DNA of 64,000 bases, from the NCBI GenBank assembly GCA_934317215.1, contig CAKREH010000016.1:23999-87998 (forward strand), in the 5' to 3' direction. The DNA is from an uncultured Roseburia sp. GTDB lineage: Bacteria > Bacillota > Clostridia > Lachnospirales > Lachnospiraceae. The translations under genes were made by a program, and so were the position numbers. This document shows, piece after piece, positions 26,234 through 35,939 of the stretch. The notes beneath the pieces are model-generated. The model was not told where the DNA came from. It saw nothing but the letters and a program-made list of their open reading frames with translations, and did not search any database. Position 1 is the first letter of the stretch. Each line of letters opens with the position of its first letter.

Positions 26234-27139
26234 ATGATAGCAGTAAAAATTGGAGATGGAATGGGAAACCAGCTTTTTAATTATGCCTGCGGTTATGCAC
26301 AGGCAAGGCGGGAAAACGATGCCTTACTTCTTGATATCTCAGAATGTGACAATTCTACATTGCGGGATTTTGAGTTAGATAAATTCAATCTCAGATATGA
26401 TAAAAAAGAATCATTTCCAAACCGGAATTTAGGACAGAAGATTTACAAGAACTTAAGACGTGCGTTAAAATATCATGTGATCAAAGAGCGTGAGGTATAT
26501 CATAACCGGGATCACAGGTATGATGTGAATGATATCGATCCGGGGGTATACAGGAAAAAACGGATCCGTGATAAATATCTGTACGGCTATTGGCAGCATC
26601 TTGCCTATTTTGAGGATTATTTAGATGAGATCACTGCGATGATGACACCGGCGTACGCGCAGAGTGAGGCGGTAAAGAATCTTTTAAAAGAGCTGAAAGA
26701 GACACCGACCTGTGCCGTGCATGTCAGGGGCGGGGATATCACAGGACCTGCCGGGATCTATTTTAAACATGCCATAGAACGGATGGAACAGAAAAAACCT
26801 GGTGTCCGCTATATTGTATTTACCAACGATATGGAGCGCGCGAAAGAAGCGCTTGCTCCTATGTTGAAAGAAAAAGGAACACAAAAGAATACTGACGCGG
26901 GACAGGGGGACATCAAGCGGCAGGCGGAAAAAAGGCTGGAATTTGTCACGGAGATGGGAGATTTTTCCGATGTGGACGAATTTTTCCTGATGGCAGCATG
27001 CCAGAACCAGATACTGTCAAACAGCACATTTTCGACGTGGGCAGCTTATCTGAACCAGAATCCGGATAAGACGGTCATTATGCCGGATGATCCGTTAAGT
27101 GAGCGGATGCGTCAGAAAAACTGGATAATTTTAAAGTAA
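26234..27139 (+). CDS. GT11 alpha-1,2-fucosyltransferase-like protein
   Basis: 301 residues, cytoplasmic. The N-terminus GDGMGNQLFNYACGYAQA is the classic GT11 opening; CAVHVRGGDI carries the HxRxGD site for GDP-fucose, and STFSTWAAYLNQ is the C-terminal GT11 motif. It would move L-fucose from GDP-fucose to a glycan intermediate, usually in alpha-1,2 linkage. The genes making GDP-L-fucose lie at 34814-38241. A bacterial enzyme of typical length. Confidence 0.86.
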   Translation: MIAVKIGDGMGNQLFNYACGYAQARRENDALLLDISECDNSTLRDFELDKFNLRYDKKESFPNRNLGQKIYKNLRRALKYHVIKEREVYHNRDHRYDVNDIDPGVYRKKRIRDKYLYGYWQHLAYFEDYLDEITAMMTPAYAQSEAVKNLLKELKETPTCAVHVRGGDITGPAGIYFKHAIERMEQKKPGVRYIVFTNDMERAKEALAPMLKEKGTQKNTDAGQGDIKRQAEKRLEFVTEMGDFSDVDEFFLMAACQNQILSNSTFSTWAAYLNQNPDKTVIMPDDPLSERMRQKNWIILK

Positions 27140-27152
27140 GAAAGGCAAAAGA

Positions 27153-28898
27153 ATGAAAAATTTGGTAAAAAGTGTATTAAAAGTTTTTGACGGAAAACAG
27201 AAGCGCAAACTTGTCGGAATGATGTTTCTGATATTGATCAATTCCGGTGTCAGCCTGCTTGGTGTTTCTGTGTTGTCCCCGTTTATCACAGCGGTGATGA
27301 ATCCGGAGGAGTTACTGAAAAATGACATTATACGTTTTGTTTATGATGGATTTCACATGCAGAATACCGATCAGCTGATCACGCTGCTCTCGGTGCTGAT
27401 CATTATCGTGTATATTGCAAAAAATGCGTTTATCATTTTTATCAATAATATGCTGTACTGTTTCTCTTATTATGGAAAGCGTGAGATGCAGGACCGCATG
27501 ATGAAATATTATATCAGCAGAGATTACACATTTTTCTTAAACCACAACAGTGCGGAGCTGATGCGTGATATCAATACGGATCCGGAAATGTTTTATGCAG
27601 CGGTGTTAAATATGCTCCAGCTTGCGTCAGAACTCTGTGTGAGCCTGATCTTAGTAGGATATCTTTTAGTGAAAGATGCACTGCTTACATTAGGCGTTGC
27701 GTTTGCGATGGTCGTTATGGTATTTATCTTTATGAAAAAACTGCGCCGCACGTTAGCGCGTTTCGGTGATGACAGAAGAAAATACAATGCAAATATCTTA
27801 CAGTGTATGCAGCAGGCATTCGGCGGTATCAAAGAGATCAAGATCGCAAACCGTGAAGCATATTTTGAAGGGGAATTTGTAAAGCAGAATGGTCTTTACA
27901 CCTATGTCATCAAACAGAACTCTTTCTTAAGTTCGATTCCAAAGCCGATCATGGAGGCACTCTGTATTACAGGACTTATGGCGGCGATCATTGTCCGTAT
28001 CAACGCGACATCCACAAGCCCGGAGCAGTTTGTCGGAACACTTGCAGTATTTGCGGCGGCAGCATTTGCCCTGCTTCCTTCTGCAAATAAGATGTCTGAA
28101 TATTTAGGATCGATCATCCATAACGGTGTTGTGATCCACAAGATCGGCGAAGAGTACGCTGCGATCCGCGATATGGAGATCCAGACAGAAAAAGAAGAAA
28201 ATTACAGGAAAGTAACATTAGACAAAGAAATCAAAGTGGAAGATATGACATTCCATTACCCGGATACCGAGGATGCGGTATTGTCCCATGTTAATGTGAC
28301 GATCCCGAAAAACAAATCAGTGGCGTTCATCGGACCGTCCGGTGCCGGAAAGACCACGATGGTCGATCTGATCCTTGGCGTGTTAAAGCCACAGGCTGGA
28401 AAGATCACCGTAGATGGTATGGATATCAGAGAATCCTACCGTGGATGGCATGATAAGATCGGTTATATTCCGCAGACCATCTATATGTTGGACGATACGA
28501 TCCGCAACAATATTGCATTTGGTAAGACGGAAGGCATCGATGATGCAGATATCTGGGCGGCATTAAAACAGGCGCAGTTAGACGAGTTTGTAAAATCACT
28601 TGATGAGGGATTGGATACCATGATCGGAGAGGCGGGTGTCCGTTTATCCGGCGGACAGCGTCAGCGTATCGGTATTGCGCGTGCACTTTACCGCAGGCCG
28701 GAAGTGTTAGTGCTTGACGAGGCAACTTCTGCACTGGATACGGAGACAGAGGCTGCTGTCATGGAGGCGATCGACAGCCTGCAGGGTAAGATGACAATGC
28801 TGATCATTGCGCACCGTCTGTCTACGATCAAAAACTGTGATATGGTATATCAGGTAGAAGGCGGCAGTGTGACAAGGAAAGAAAAGGAAAGTGTATGA
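27153..28898 (+). CDS. ABC exporter, fused permease and ATPase
   Basis: 581 residues: six membrane helices (1-320) then an ATPase domain with Walker A GPSGAGKTT (about 392-400), signature LSGGQRQRIGIARAL (about 497), Walker B VLVLDEATSALD and switch histidine in IAHRLST. The arrangement and locus fit a PglK/MsbA-like flippase for lipid-linked oligosaccharide. It overlaps the next gene by four bases (ATGA at 28895). It could coexist with the Wzy-type route or serve a separate short glycan. Confidence 0.85.
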   Translation: MKNLVKSVLKVFDGKQKRKLVGMMFLILINSGVSLLGVSVLSPFITAVMNPEELLKNDIIRFVYDGFHMQNTDQLITLLSVLIIIVYIAKNAFIIFINNMLYCFSYYGKREMQDRMMKYYISRDYTFFLNHNSAELMRDINTDPEMFYAAVLNMLQLASELCVSLILVGYLLVKDALLTLGVAFAMVVMVFIFMKKLRRTLARFGDDRRKYNANILQCMQQAFGGIKEIKIANREAYFEGEFVKQNGLYTYVIKQNSFLSSIPKPIMEALCITGLMAAIIVRINATSTSPEQFVGTLAVFAAAAFALLPSANKMSEYLGSIIHNGVVIHKIGEEYAAIRDMEIQTEKEENYRKVTLDKEIKVEDMTFHYPDTEDAVLSHVNVTIPKNKSVAFIGPSGAGKTTMVDLILGVLKPQAGKITVDGMDIRESYRGWHDKIGYIPQTIYMLDDTIRNNIAFGKTEGIDDADIWAALKQAQLDEFVKSLDEGLDTMIGEAGVRLSGGQRQRIGIARALYRRPEVLVLDEATSALDTETEAAVMEAIDSLQGKMTMLIIAHRLSTIKNCDMVYQVEGGSVTRKEKESV

Positions 28899-29725
28899 GT
28901 GAACCAATGATAATCATAGAGCCGTGTGCAGGGCTTGGAAACAGACTGCTTGGTCTGGGTTCCGCCTGTGCGGTGGCAGAAAAATTAAACCGGAAACTGG
29001 TTGTGATATGGAAACGTGAGGTTGGATGTAATATCCGCTTTTCGGAACTGTTTGACCTGCCGTTTGAGGTGGTGGAGATCAGTGAGAACGGCTTGAAAAA
29101 AGAGCCGGTGGCACAGATCCTCGGAGACCGTGCGAAAAAGAAATGGCGTGGGATGGCAGATCGTTTTTTAGAGTGCGATGATGTGGAGCAGATCAAAGAG
29201 CAGGAAGGGTATGAGGGACTGTTCCGCCTGATCGAACAGACACCGGTCATCTATCTGAAGGCGTTCGGACCGATCTGCGAAGTGAATGCAGAGAGTTATT
29301 CTTTTGTGAAGCCGAGCAAAAATATTGAGGAAAATGGTGCCTGTCTGTTCCGGGAACTGAACGGACACTGTGTGGGCGTTCATGTGAGAAGAACTGACCA
29401 TACAGAAGCGATCGCAAACAGCCCGCTGGCATTGTTCGCCGAGCGCATGAAAAAAGAACTGGAAGCGGATGCGGACACCAGCTTTTTTGTGGCAACCGAT
29501 GACAGAGAAGTGCGCAGGGAATTAAGAGAATTACTGCCGGATGCAAAGCTGATCTTCCCACAGTCGGATGTGATCGACCGCGATTCTAAAGAGGGAATCG
29601 AGGAGGCATTTGTGGAAATGCTTGCGTTGTCAAAGTGCAGAAAGATTTTAGGAAGCTATAACAGTACATTCAGCTTGCTTCCGTCGTATATAGGAAATAT
29701 ACCGCTTGAGACGGTACGCCGGTAA
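28895..29725 (+). CDS. Fucosyltransferase-like protein (HxRRxD family)
   Basis: 276 residues. The opening EPCAGLGNRLLGLGSA matches the GLGN motif shared by GT11, GT23 and related fucosyltransferases; GVHVRRTDHTEA carries HxRRTD for GDP-fucose binding; ILGSYNSTFSLLPSYIG is the C-terminal serine/threonine motif. Which GT family it falls in cannot be settled here. It is coupled to the ABC exporter gene by a four-base overlap, so fucosylation and export probably belong together. Confidence 0.7.
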   Translation: MSEPMIIIEPCAGLGNRLLGLGSACAVAEKLNRKLVVIWKREVGCNIRFSELFDLPFEVVEISENGLKKEPVAQILGDRAKKKWRGMADRFLECDDVEQIKEQEGYEGLFRLIEQTPVIYLKAFGPICEVNAESYSFVKPSKNIEENGACLFRELNGHCVGVHVRRTDHTEAIANSPLALFAERMKKELEADADTSFFVATDDREVRRELRELLPDAKLIFPQSDVIDRDSKEGIEEAFVEMLALSKCRKILGSYNSTFSLLPSYIGNIPLETVRR

Positions 29726-29733
29726 GGGGATTA

Positions 29734-29814
29734 GTGTGAAAAATAAGATTTTTCACACGCAAGATTTGTGCTTACGCACAAACTTGAGATGCAAATGAAA
29801 ACGTTGTTTTCATT
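29734..29814 (+). promoter_or_regulatory. Leader module with three hairpins upstream of the TagA-like gene
   Basis: Hairpins are GTGTGAAAAAT-AAG-ATTTTTCACAC (29734-29758), TTTGTGC-TTAC-GCACAAA (29765-29782) and AATGAAAAC-GTT-GTTTTCATT (29794-29814). The first two are nearly identical to those at 52236 and 52323. No T run follows, so these are not ordinary terminators. Confidence 0.75.
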
Positions 29815-29842
29815 GAAAGACAGCGCAAGAATGGGGATTAAT

Positions 29843-30571
29843 ATGGAACTGAAAACATGTAATATTTTAGGCCTTGATATCCTTGTGACGGATATGAAAA
29901 AGACCGTAGATCTGATCGAACAGAATATAGAGCAGTTACGAGGAAAATATATCTGTGTTGGAAATGTGCACACGACCGTGATGGCACATGACGATCTGCA
30001 GTATCACACGGTACAGGCGAGTGCCGCGTTTGTGCTGCCGGATGGCGGACCGCTTTCCGGTTACAGCAGAAAACACGGATTTCCTGAGGCGGAGCGTGTG
30101 ACCGGACCGGATCTGATGCTTGCATTATTTGCACGCGATAACGGACTGAAACATTATTTTTACGGAAGCAGCGAGGAAACGCTTGCCCTGTTAAAGGAAA
30201 AACTGGCAGAAAAATATCCGCATTTGAAGATCGCAGGGATGGTATCACCGCCATTTCGTGAATTGAACGAAGAGGAAGATAAAGAGATGGTGGATCAGAT
30301 CAATGCATCCGGAGCAGATATCATCTGGGTGGGGCTTGGAGCACCAAAGCAGGAAAAATGGATGTATGCACACAAAGACCGCGTAAATGGTGTGATGATC
30401 GGTGTCGGGGCAGGGTTTGACTACCATGCCGGCAACATCAAACGTGCGCCGGGCTGGATGCAGAAATTAAGTTTAGAATGGCTGTACCGTCTGCTGCAGG
30501 ACCCGAAGAGACTGTTTAAACGCTATCTGGTAACGAATACACGTTATCTGTGGCTGATCCATCGGAAATAA
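29843..30571 (+). CDS. WecG/TagA/CpsF family glycosyltransferase (GT26)
   Basis: 242 residues from ATG 29843, which has GGGG upstream; the longer open frame begins within the hairpin leader and is rejected. Typical GT26 motifs are seen: NVHTTVMAHDD, VLPDGGPLSGY, ERVTGPDLM, HYFYGSSEETL, VGLGAPKQEKWM and IGVGAGFDYHAG. These enzymes add N-acetylmannosaminyl or related residues to lipid-linked acceptors, often as the second sugar. It would act after the WbaP-like initiating enzyme at 44176. Confidence 0.85.
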   Translation: MELKTCNILGLDILVTDMKKTVDLIEQNIEQLRGKYICVGNVHTTVMAHDDLQYHTVQASAAFVLPDGGPLSGYSRKHGFPEAERVTGPDLMLALFARDNGLKHYFYGSSEETLALLKEKLAEKYPHLKIAGMVSPPFRELNEEEDKEMVDQINASGADIIWVGLGAPKQEKWMYAHKDRVNGVMIGVGAGFDYHAGNIKRAPGWMQKLSLEWLYRLLQDPKRLFKRYLVTNTRYLWLIHRK

Positions 30572-30614
30572 TTATTTTGATTCATAAATATTTATATCAG
30601 AAATGAGGTTTAGT

Positions 30615-32489
30615 ATGTGTGGAATTTACGGTGTAGTCAATAAAAAGGTAGACCGGGAACTGGCGATGAAATGCTTAAACACGATGATCCACCGTGGACC
30701 GGACGGTTATGGATTGTGGCAGGAGGACGGTGTGACATTAGGACACCGCAGACTATCAATCTTAGATCTTTCCAATGCAGGAAGCCAGCCGATGTCCTAT
30801 GCCAATGAGCGTTACTGGATGACATTTAACGGTGAGATCTATAACTTTATCGAGATCCGGGACGAACTTAAGAAAAAAGGATATACGTTCCGCAGTGCCA
30901 GCGATTCCGAAGTCATCATGGCTGCATTCTGTGAGTGGGGAGAATCCTGTGTGGATCGTTTTAACGGTATGTGGACATTTGCAATCTGGGATAAGCAGAC
31001 AAAACAGCTTTTCATTTCCAGAGACCGTTTTGGAGTAAAACCGCTATTTTATGCCGGACTGCCAGATGGCGGTTTTGCATTTGCATCCGAGATGAAAGTG
31101 ATTCTGCCGCTTTTGCCAAAGGTGGAGGCAAACAAGCCGATGTTTGACCGCTACTTTGCAGACAACCATTATGAGTCACAGCCGGAGTGTCTGATCCGTG
31201 GCATCAAACGACTCCCGGCAGGTCACAATGCGTGGGTAAAAGATGGAAAGATCACATTGAAACGCTATTGGAATACCTTAGATCATCTGATCAGCGTACC
31301 GGATTCCTACGAGGAGCAGACAGAGCGGTTCCGTGAGCTGTTTTTGGACGCCTGCAAAATCCGGATGAGAAGTGATGTGACACTTGGCACAGGTCTTTCC
31401 GGTGGACTTGATTCTTCCGCTGTCATCTGTGCGATGTCCTACATTTCAAAGAACATGACAGATGAGCGCGCCAACAATGACTGGCAGCATGCCTATGTGG
31501 CATGTTTTCCGGGAACCGCGCAGGATGAGACGAAATACGCAAAACAAGTGACGGATTTCCTGGGGATCAGTCATACCTTTATGAACATTGATTCTGCAGT
31601 GTCGGAACGTGAGTTTTTGCGCCAGCTTTACTGTTTTGAGGAACTCTGGGGCAATCCACAGGTGCCGATGATGGAACTTTACAAAAAAGAGAGAGAACTT
31701 GGAACGACGGTCTCCCTCGACGGACATGCGGCGGACGAACTGTTTGCGGGATATGGATTTGACGTGTTAAAAGCATACCCGGACGCAAAGACCAAAGAAG
31801 AGATCGATATGATCACGACTGCATACTTAAACCAGGATGCGGAAGACGGAGTAAGCAGGCAGTCTGCGGCATTTAAAAAGCAGAGAAACAAACTCTACCG
31901 TGAGTATATGTTAAAATACCATGCAAAAAAACTGCTCGGCAGAGAGACAGTAAAGAGTGCGTATTCCGGACACCCGAACTGGAACCGTCTGGATAACCTC
32001 AATAAGACATTGTTTGTTTCCACGCATGAGACAATCCTGCCGACATTGCTGCGCAACTATGACAGGGACAGCATGGCAGCAGGGGTAGAGATCCGCATGC
32101 CGTTTTTGGATTACCGGATTGTGGAATTTGCATTTTCCATTGGATGGCGTTCAAAACTGCACGGCGGTTTTTCAAAATCGATCGTCCGTGATGCCGGGGC
32201 TTCCTTTATGCCAAAAGAGATCGCATACCGCCGCACTAAATTAGGATTTAATGCACCGATCTTAGACTGGATGAGAGGACCGTACCGTCAGTTCTTTGAG
32301 GATACAGTGGCATCCGCAGACTTTGCAAACTGCAGTCTGATCGATGATCCGGCAAAAGTGCGCAGTGACCTTTCTGATTTTCTTGCAGGCAAAAATGCGA
32401 CCTTCCATCAGGCGGCAGACATCTGGAACCGGATCCAGCCGTATCTGTGGGAGCGCGCACTGATCAAACAGGATTGGTTACAAGAGTAA
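30615..32489 (+). CDS. asnB: Asparagine synthase (glutamine-hydrolysing) family amidotransferase
   Basis: 624 residues from ATG 30615, giving the mature MCGIYG start with C2 as the glutaminase nucleophile. Class II glutaminase motifs (HRGPDG, GHRRLSI, NGEIYN) are followed by the synthase domain with the PP-loop GLSGGLDSSAV near residue 261. Its location inside a glycan locus is notable: such AsnB/WbmG homologues can amidate uronic acids or other carboxylates of a polysaccharide, rather than make free asparagine. Either role is possible. Confidence 0.85.
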   Translation: MCGIYGVVNKKVDRELAMKCLNTMIHRGPDGYGLWQEDGVTLGHRRLSILDLSNAGSQPMSYANERYWMTFNGEIYNFIEIRDELKKKGYTFRSASDSEVIMAAFCEWGESCVDRFNGMWTFAIWDKQTKQLFISRDRFGVKPLFYAGLPDGGFAFASEMKVILPLLPKVEANKPMFDRYFADNHYESQPECLIRGIKRLPAGHNAWVKDGKITLKRYWNTLDHLISVPDSYEEQTERFRELFLDACKIRMRSDVTLGTGLSGGLDSSAVICAMSYISKNMTDERANNDWQHAYVACFPGTAQDETKYAKQVTDFLGISHTFMNIDSAVSEREFLRQLYCFEELWGNPQVPMMELYKKERELGTTVSLDGHAADELFAGYGFDVLKAYPDAKTKEEIDMITTAYLNQDAEDGVSRQSAAFKKQRNKLYREYMLKYHAKKLLGRETVKSAYSGHPNWNRLDNLNKTLFVSTHETILPTLLRNYDRDSMAAGVEIRMPFLDYRIVEFAFSIGWRSKLHGGFSKSIVRDAGASFMPKEIAYRRTKLGFNAPILDWMRGPYRQFFEDTVASADFANCSLIDDPAKVRSDLSDFLAGKNATFHQAADIWNRIQPYLWERALIKQDWLQE

Positions 32490-32525
32490 CAGTGTGAAAA
32501 AATCAGTGCAGGAATGGAGATTCAT

Positions 32526-33551
32526 ATGCGAAGATATCAATATCTGGATGTGGCGAGAGGACTCGGACTTTTACTTGTCATCATCTCACACAGCTGCGGA
32601 CTGAGCCGCTTTCTGATCAACTATTATATCCCGCTGTTTTTTGTGGTGTCGGGATATATTTATAAAGAGGGAAGAACTTATAGAGAAAATATCACACACA
32701 AGGCAAAACGCCTTCTGATCCCGTATTTTGGATACAGCGCAGTGCTTTTGGCAGTCTATGCGCTGATGGGAAGATCGCTTGCGGAGACGAAAGCATCCGC
32801 ATTTGGAATCCTGTATTCAAGATACTGTCTGTACGATACAACAGTTGTCACGGATAACGCTTACCTGTTTACCGTGGCAAACGGTGCCATGTGGTATCTG
32901 ACAGCATTTTTTGCGGCGGGCCTGGTTTATCATCTGGTCATTGACCGCTGTCTTTCTGACCGGAAATTTTTAATCGGTACACTGATCGTTTTAACTGCCA
33001 TCACAATGACACTTGCAGACATTCCGGTGCTTTTGCCGTGGAGCATCGACCTTGCCTGCGTGGGAACAATATTCATGATCGCAGGAACCCTGCTTGGCAG
33101 AGCACAGTTTTTTGAAAAAAAATGGAACATTCCATTGATCGTTTTCGTGTTTGCCATCTACATTCTGACAAGCTGTCTTGACCCGGGCATCAATATGTCG
33201 ATCCGTGAATATGGTATTTACGGAGCTTTTAGTGTGCCGCTCTTTATCATTGTCGGTCTGACCGGATCACTGCTCTGCATCTGGTTTGGAAAATTGATTG
33301 AAAATACGGCACCGGGCAGATTTATCGCTTACGTTGGAAAAAATACCATATTTTTGCTTGCTTTCCATATTTTCGCACTGGAAGTCATCGAGCGCATTGC
33401 ATCGAAGTTTATTACGATTCCGGCACCGGGAGGGTCGGTCGTACCTTTCGTTTTGTATCACGCACTGCGGATTGCAGCCGCAGTTTCAGGCTGTCTTGCG
33501 GTTTCGGCATTGTTGGAAAAAGCAAAGAAAAAGATATCTGGTCTAAAGTAA
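32526..33551 (+). CDS. Acyltransferase 3 family membrane protein
   Basis: 341 residues from ATG 32526, 12 bases after the ATGGAG of the ribosome site. Ten helices; DVARGLGLLLVIISHSCG opens helix 1 with its histidine, followed by FFVVSGYIYKEG, as in OafA/EpsH-like O-acyltransferases. It ends the second glycan operon. No clear terminator follows; the 255-base gap to the AraC-type gene holds a short coding-like remnant. Confidence 0.78.
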   Translation: MRRYQYLDVARGLGLLLVIISHSCGLSRFLINYYIPLFFVVSGYIYKEGRTYRENITHKAKRLLIPYFGYSAVLLAVYALMGRSLAETKASAFGILYSRYCLYDTTVVTDNAYLFTVANGAMWYLTAFFAAGLVYHLVIDRCLSDRKFLIGTLIVLTAITMTLADIPVLLPWSIDLACVGTIFMIAGTLLGRAQFFEKKWNIPLIVFVFAIYILTSCLDPGINMSIREYGIYGAFSVPLFIIVGLTGSLLCIWFGKLIENTAPGRFIAYVGKNTIFLLAFHIFALEVIERIASKFITIPAPGGSVVPFVLYHALRIAAAVSGCLAVSALLEKAKKKISGLK

Positions 33552-33587
33552 AAGAGGAGTAATATCCATACCATTCCATCTGGTCAG

Positions 33588-33734
33588 ATGCAGATGCGCA
33601 TCTGCTATGGAGAGTATCATGCAAGTGCGGATGGTGGCGTGACACAGCTTTTTTATGTGACGGAAGATGAGATCCGTTACTGGAACACGTCCTTAAAAAA
33701 CTGTAAAAATCAAAAACATATCAGTCAAAACTGA
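33588..33734 (+). pseudogene. Short coding-like remnant, 48 codons
   Basis: An ATG frame of 48 codons ending at TGA 33732-33734 (begins MQMRICYGEYHASADGG, later FYVTEDEIRYWNTS). The composition and regular hydrophobic pattern look like the end of a real protein, but there is no ribosome site and the frame closes 36 bases upstream. It may be the tail of a deleted gene. I do not recognise the parent. Confidence 0.3.
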
Positions 33735-33806
33735 TGAGCAGCAAAAGGAAATGATAAAAAAAACGGCATGTGGAGAGCAAAAACCGCAGCGAAAAGAGAC
33801 CGGGAG

Positions 33807-34685
33807 CTACCAGCGTTTCCGGTATTCAGATGCGGTACAGCCCTCCATTTTTTTGAATACTTTATTGAAATAACTCGCATCATCAATCCCACACAGGCGC
33901 GCAATCTCCTCAATTGAAGAATTGCTGTACCGAAGCAGTTCCTTGGCATTGTTGATCTTTTTTGCAAGAACATACTGGATGACCGTTGTCCCGAATTCTT
34001 TTTTAAATTCCCGTGAAAGATAATATTTACTGATAAAAAAATGTTCTGCAAGCTGGTCTAAGGAGATGTTTTCTGTATAATGCTCGTCCAGATAGTGCAG
34101 AATTGTTTTGAGTTTATCTGAGAGCAGCTCATTTTTTTCATTGGACTCGGTACAGATGAGTGTCAAAATATGAATGATCTGCTCGGCAGTCAAAAGATCG
34201 GTGTCATCGGTCGGTTCTTCGTTATAGCGGATGATATTTTCGATTGCAGTGATCAGTTCGGTGAAATGGGAAGAGCGGAAATGCCAGTTATGGTGCTCTC
34301 TGAAACAGGTATAATATGCCTTAGCCTGTGGCCCGTTGAAGTGGATCCAGAGCAGTTCCCATGGGTCTTCATCCGTACTGATGTGGGTGTATTCCCCGGA
34401 ACAGTCGAGGAAGAAACAGTCCCCTGTGTGCGCAGCAGCAGAAATCATCCCGCCTTCGGACAATGGTTCGCGGTAGGTGACTTCGCCGCTGCCGGAGAGC
34501 ACGACAAAAAACAGGTAGGAGTTAAGCTCGCTCCGCCTGCTTAAATGTGATTTCAGACTTTTTAAATAACCGGCCTCCTGGATGTGGAAGAAATTATTGC
34601 GGGTAAATGCGGAGGGGGTATTGATGACGCTTCGCGTATTTGTAACTTCAGAGGTCTTATATTTTTCAAAAAATAATTTTTTCAT
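33807..34685 (-). CDS. AraC family transcriptional regulator
   Basis: 292 residues. The first 150 form a cupin-like ligand domain (YLFFVVLSGSGEVTY, GDCFFLDCSGEYTHI); the last 100 carry the double helix-turn-helix: ISLDQLAEHFFISKYYLSRE, then EIARLCGIDDASYFNKVFKK with the family's closing proline-like pattern TASEYRKRW. Sugar-responsive regulators have this build. It is divergent from gmd with 128 bases between the starts, so control of GDP-fucose synthesis or of itself is plausible. Confidence 0.85.
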   Translation of the reverse strand: MKKLFFEKYKTSEVTNTRSVINTPSAFTRNNFFHIQEAGYLKSLKSHLSRRSELNSYLFFVVLSGSGEVTYREPLSEGGMISAAAHTGDCFFLDCSGEYTHISTDEDPWELLWIHFNGPQAKAYYTCFREHHNWHFRSSHFTELITAIENIIRYNEEPTDDTDLLTAEQIIHILTLICTESNEKNELLSDKLKTILHYLDEHYTENISLDQLAEHFFISKYYLSREFKKEFGTTVIQYVLAKKINNAKELLRYSNSSIEEIARLCGIDDASYFNKVFKKMEGCTASEYRKRW

Positions 34686-34813
34686 AGCAATATAATACTA
34701 TTTTAGACCAATATATTCAATTGCAAAAACAAAAAAATTAGATTAATCTATACAACGGCTTAAAAATTTGATATTAGCAAAATAATTATAGAATCAATCA
34801 AAGGAGAGATGAA

Positions 34814-35848
34814 ATGAGTAAAAAAGCATTGATCACAGGTGTAACAGGACAGGATGGAAGCTACCTTGCAGAGCTTCTTTTAGAAAAAGGATATGAAGTA
34901 CACGGTATGGTGCGCCGTTCTTCCGTAGAAAAGAGAGAACGTATTGACCATTTAGAGGGAAATCCGAACTTTACCGTTCACTACGGAGACCTGTCTGATT
35001 CCTTAAGTCTGGTGCGCCTGATCGGAAGCATTAAACCGGATGAGATCTACAATCTTGCTGCACAGAGCCATGTTGGTGTCAGCTTTGATGTGCCGGAGTA
35101 TACAGCAGATGTTGTCGCAACCGGAGTACTCCGCGTGCTTGAGGCAGTCCGCATCTGTGGATTAGAGAAAACCTGCCGTATCTATCAGGCTTCCACTTCC
35201 GAGTTATACGGAAAAGTAGAGGAAGTTCCACAGCGTGAGACAACACCGTTCCACCCGTACAGCCCGTATGCAGTTGCAAAACAGTACGGTTTCTGGATCG
35301 TAAAAGAGTACCGCGAAGCATATAATATGTTCTGCTGCAACGGTATCTTATTCAACCATGAGTCAGAGCGCCGCGGCGAGACTTTTGTAACCAGAAAAAT
35401 TTCCCTTGCAGCAGCAAGAATCGCACAGGGCAAACAGGATGTGCTCTACCTTGGCAATTTATCCTCCCTGCGTGACTGGGGTTATGCAAAAGATTATGTG
35501 GAGTGTATGTGGCTGATCTTACAGAACGACAAGCCGGAGGATTTCGTGATCGCAACCGGTGAGCAGCACTCTGTCCGCGAGTTCTGTGAGCACGCATTCC
35601 GCGAGGCTGGTATTGAGCTTGAATTCAAGGGCGAGGGCATGGATGAGGTCGGCATCGACAAGGCAACCGGAAAGACCGTTATCAAAGTTTCACCGGAGTT
35701 CTATCGTCCGACTGACGTTGTAAATCTCTGGGGAGATCCGACAAAGGCAAAGACAGAGCTTGGCTGGAATCCGACAAAGACTACTTTTGAAGAGCTTGTA
35801 AAGATCATGGTAGCACATGATATGGAACTCGTAAAAAACGAGAAATAA
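34814..35848 (+). CDS. gmd: GDP-mannose 4,6-dehydratase
   Basis: 344 residues, cytosolic extended SDR. NAD(P) site GVTGQDGSYLAELLLEKGY at the N-terminus, the GMD motif HGMVRRSS, active-site T/S-E in ASTSELYGK and YxxxK in SPYAVAKQYG. It makes GDP-4-keto-6-deoxy-D-mannose. It begins the set gmd, fcl, manC. A weak -35/-10 pair (TTGATA at 34768, TAGAAT at 34789) and AAAGGAGAG lie upstream. Confidence 0.93.
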   Translation: MSKKALITGVTGQDGSYLAELLLEKGYEVHGMVRRSSVEKRERIDHLEGNPNFTVHYGDLSDSLSLVRLIGSIKPDEIYNLAAQSHVGVSFDVPEYTADVVATGVLRVLEAVRICGLEKTCRIYQASTSELYGKVEEVPQRETTPFHPYSPYAVAKQYGFWIVKEYREAYNMFCCNGILFNHESERRGETFVTRKISLAAARIAQGKQDVLYLGNLSSLRDWGYAKDYVECMWLILQNDKPEDFVIATGEQHSVREFCEHAFREAGIELEFKGEGMDEVGIDKATGKTVIKVSPEFYRPTDVVNLWGDPTKAKTELGWNPTKTTFEELVKIMVAHDMELVKNEK

Positions 35849-35939
35849 AAAATGAAAATAAAGTGCGCAGGCACAGACTTGTGATGTGAGTCAGACAACA
35901 GGTTGATCGAAAAGCAACACAGGAATGGAGAATAAAATC

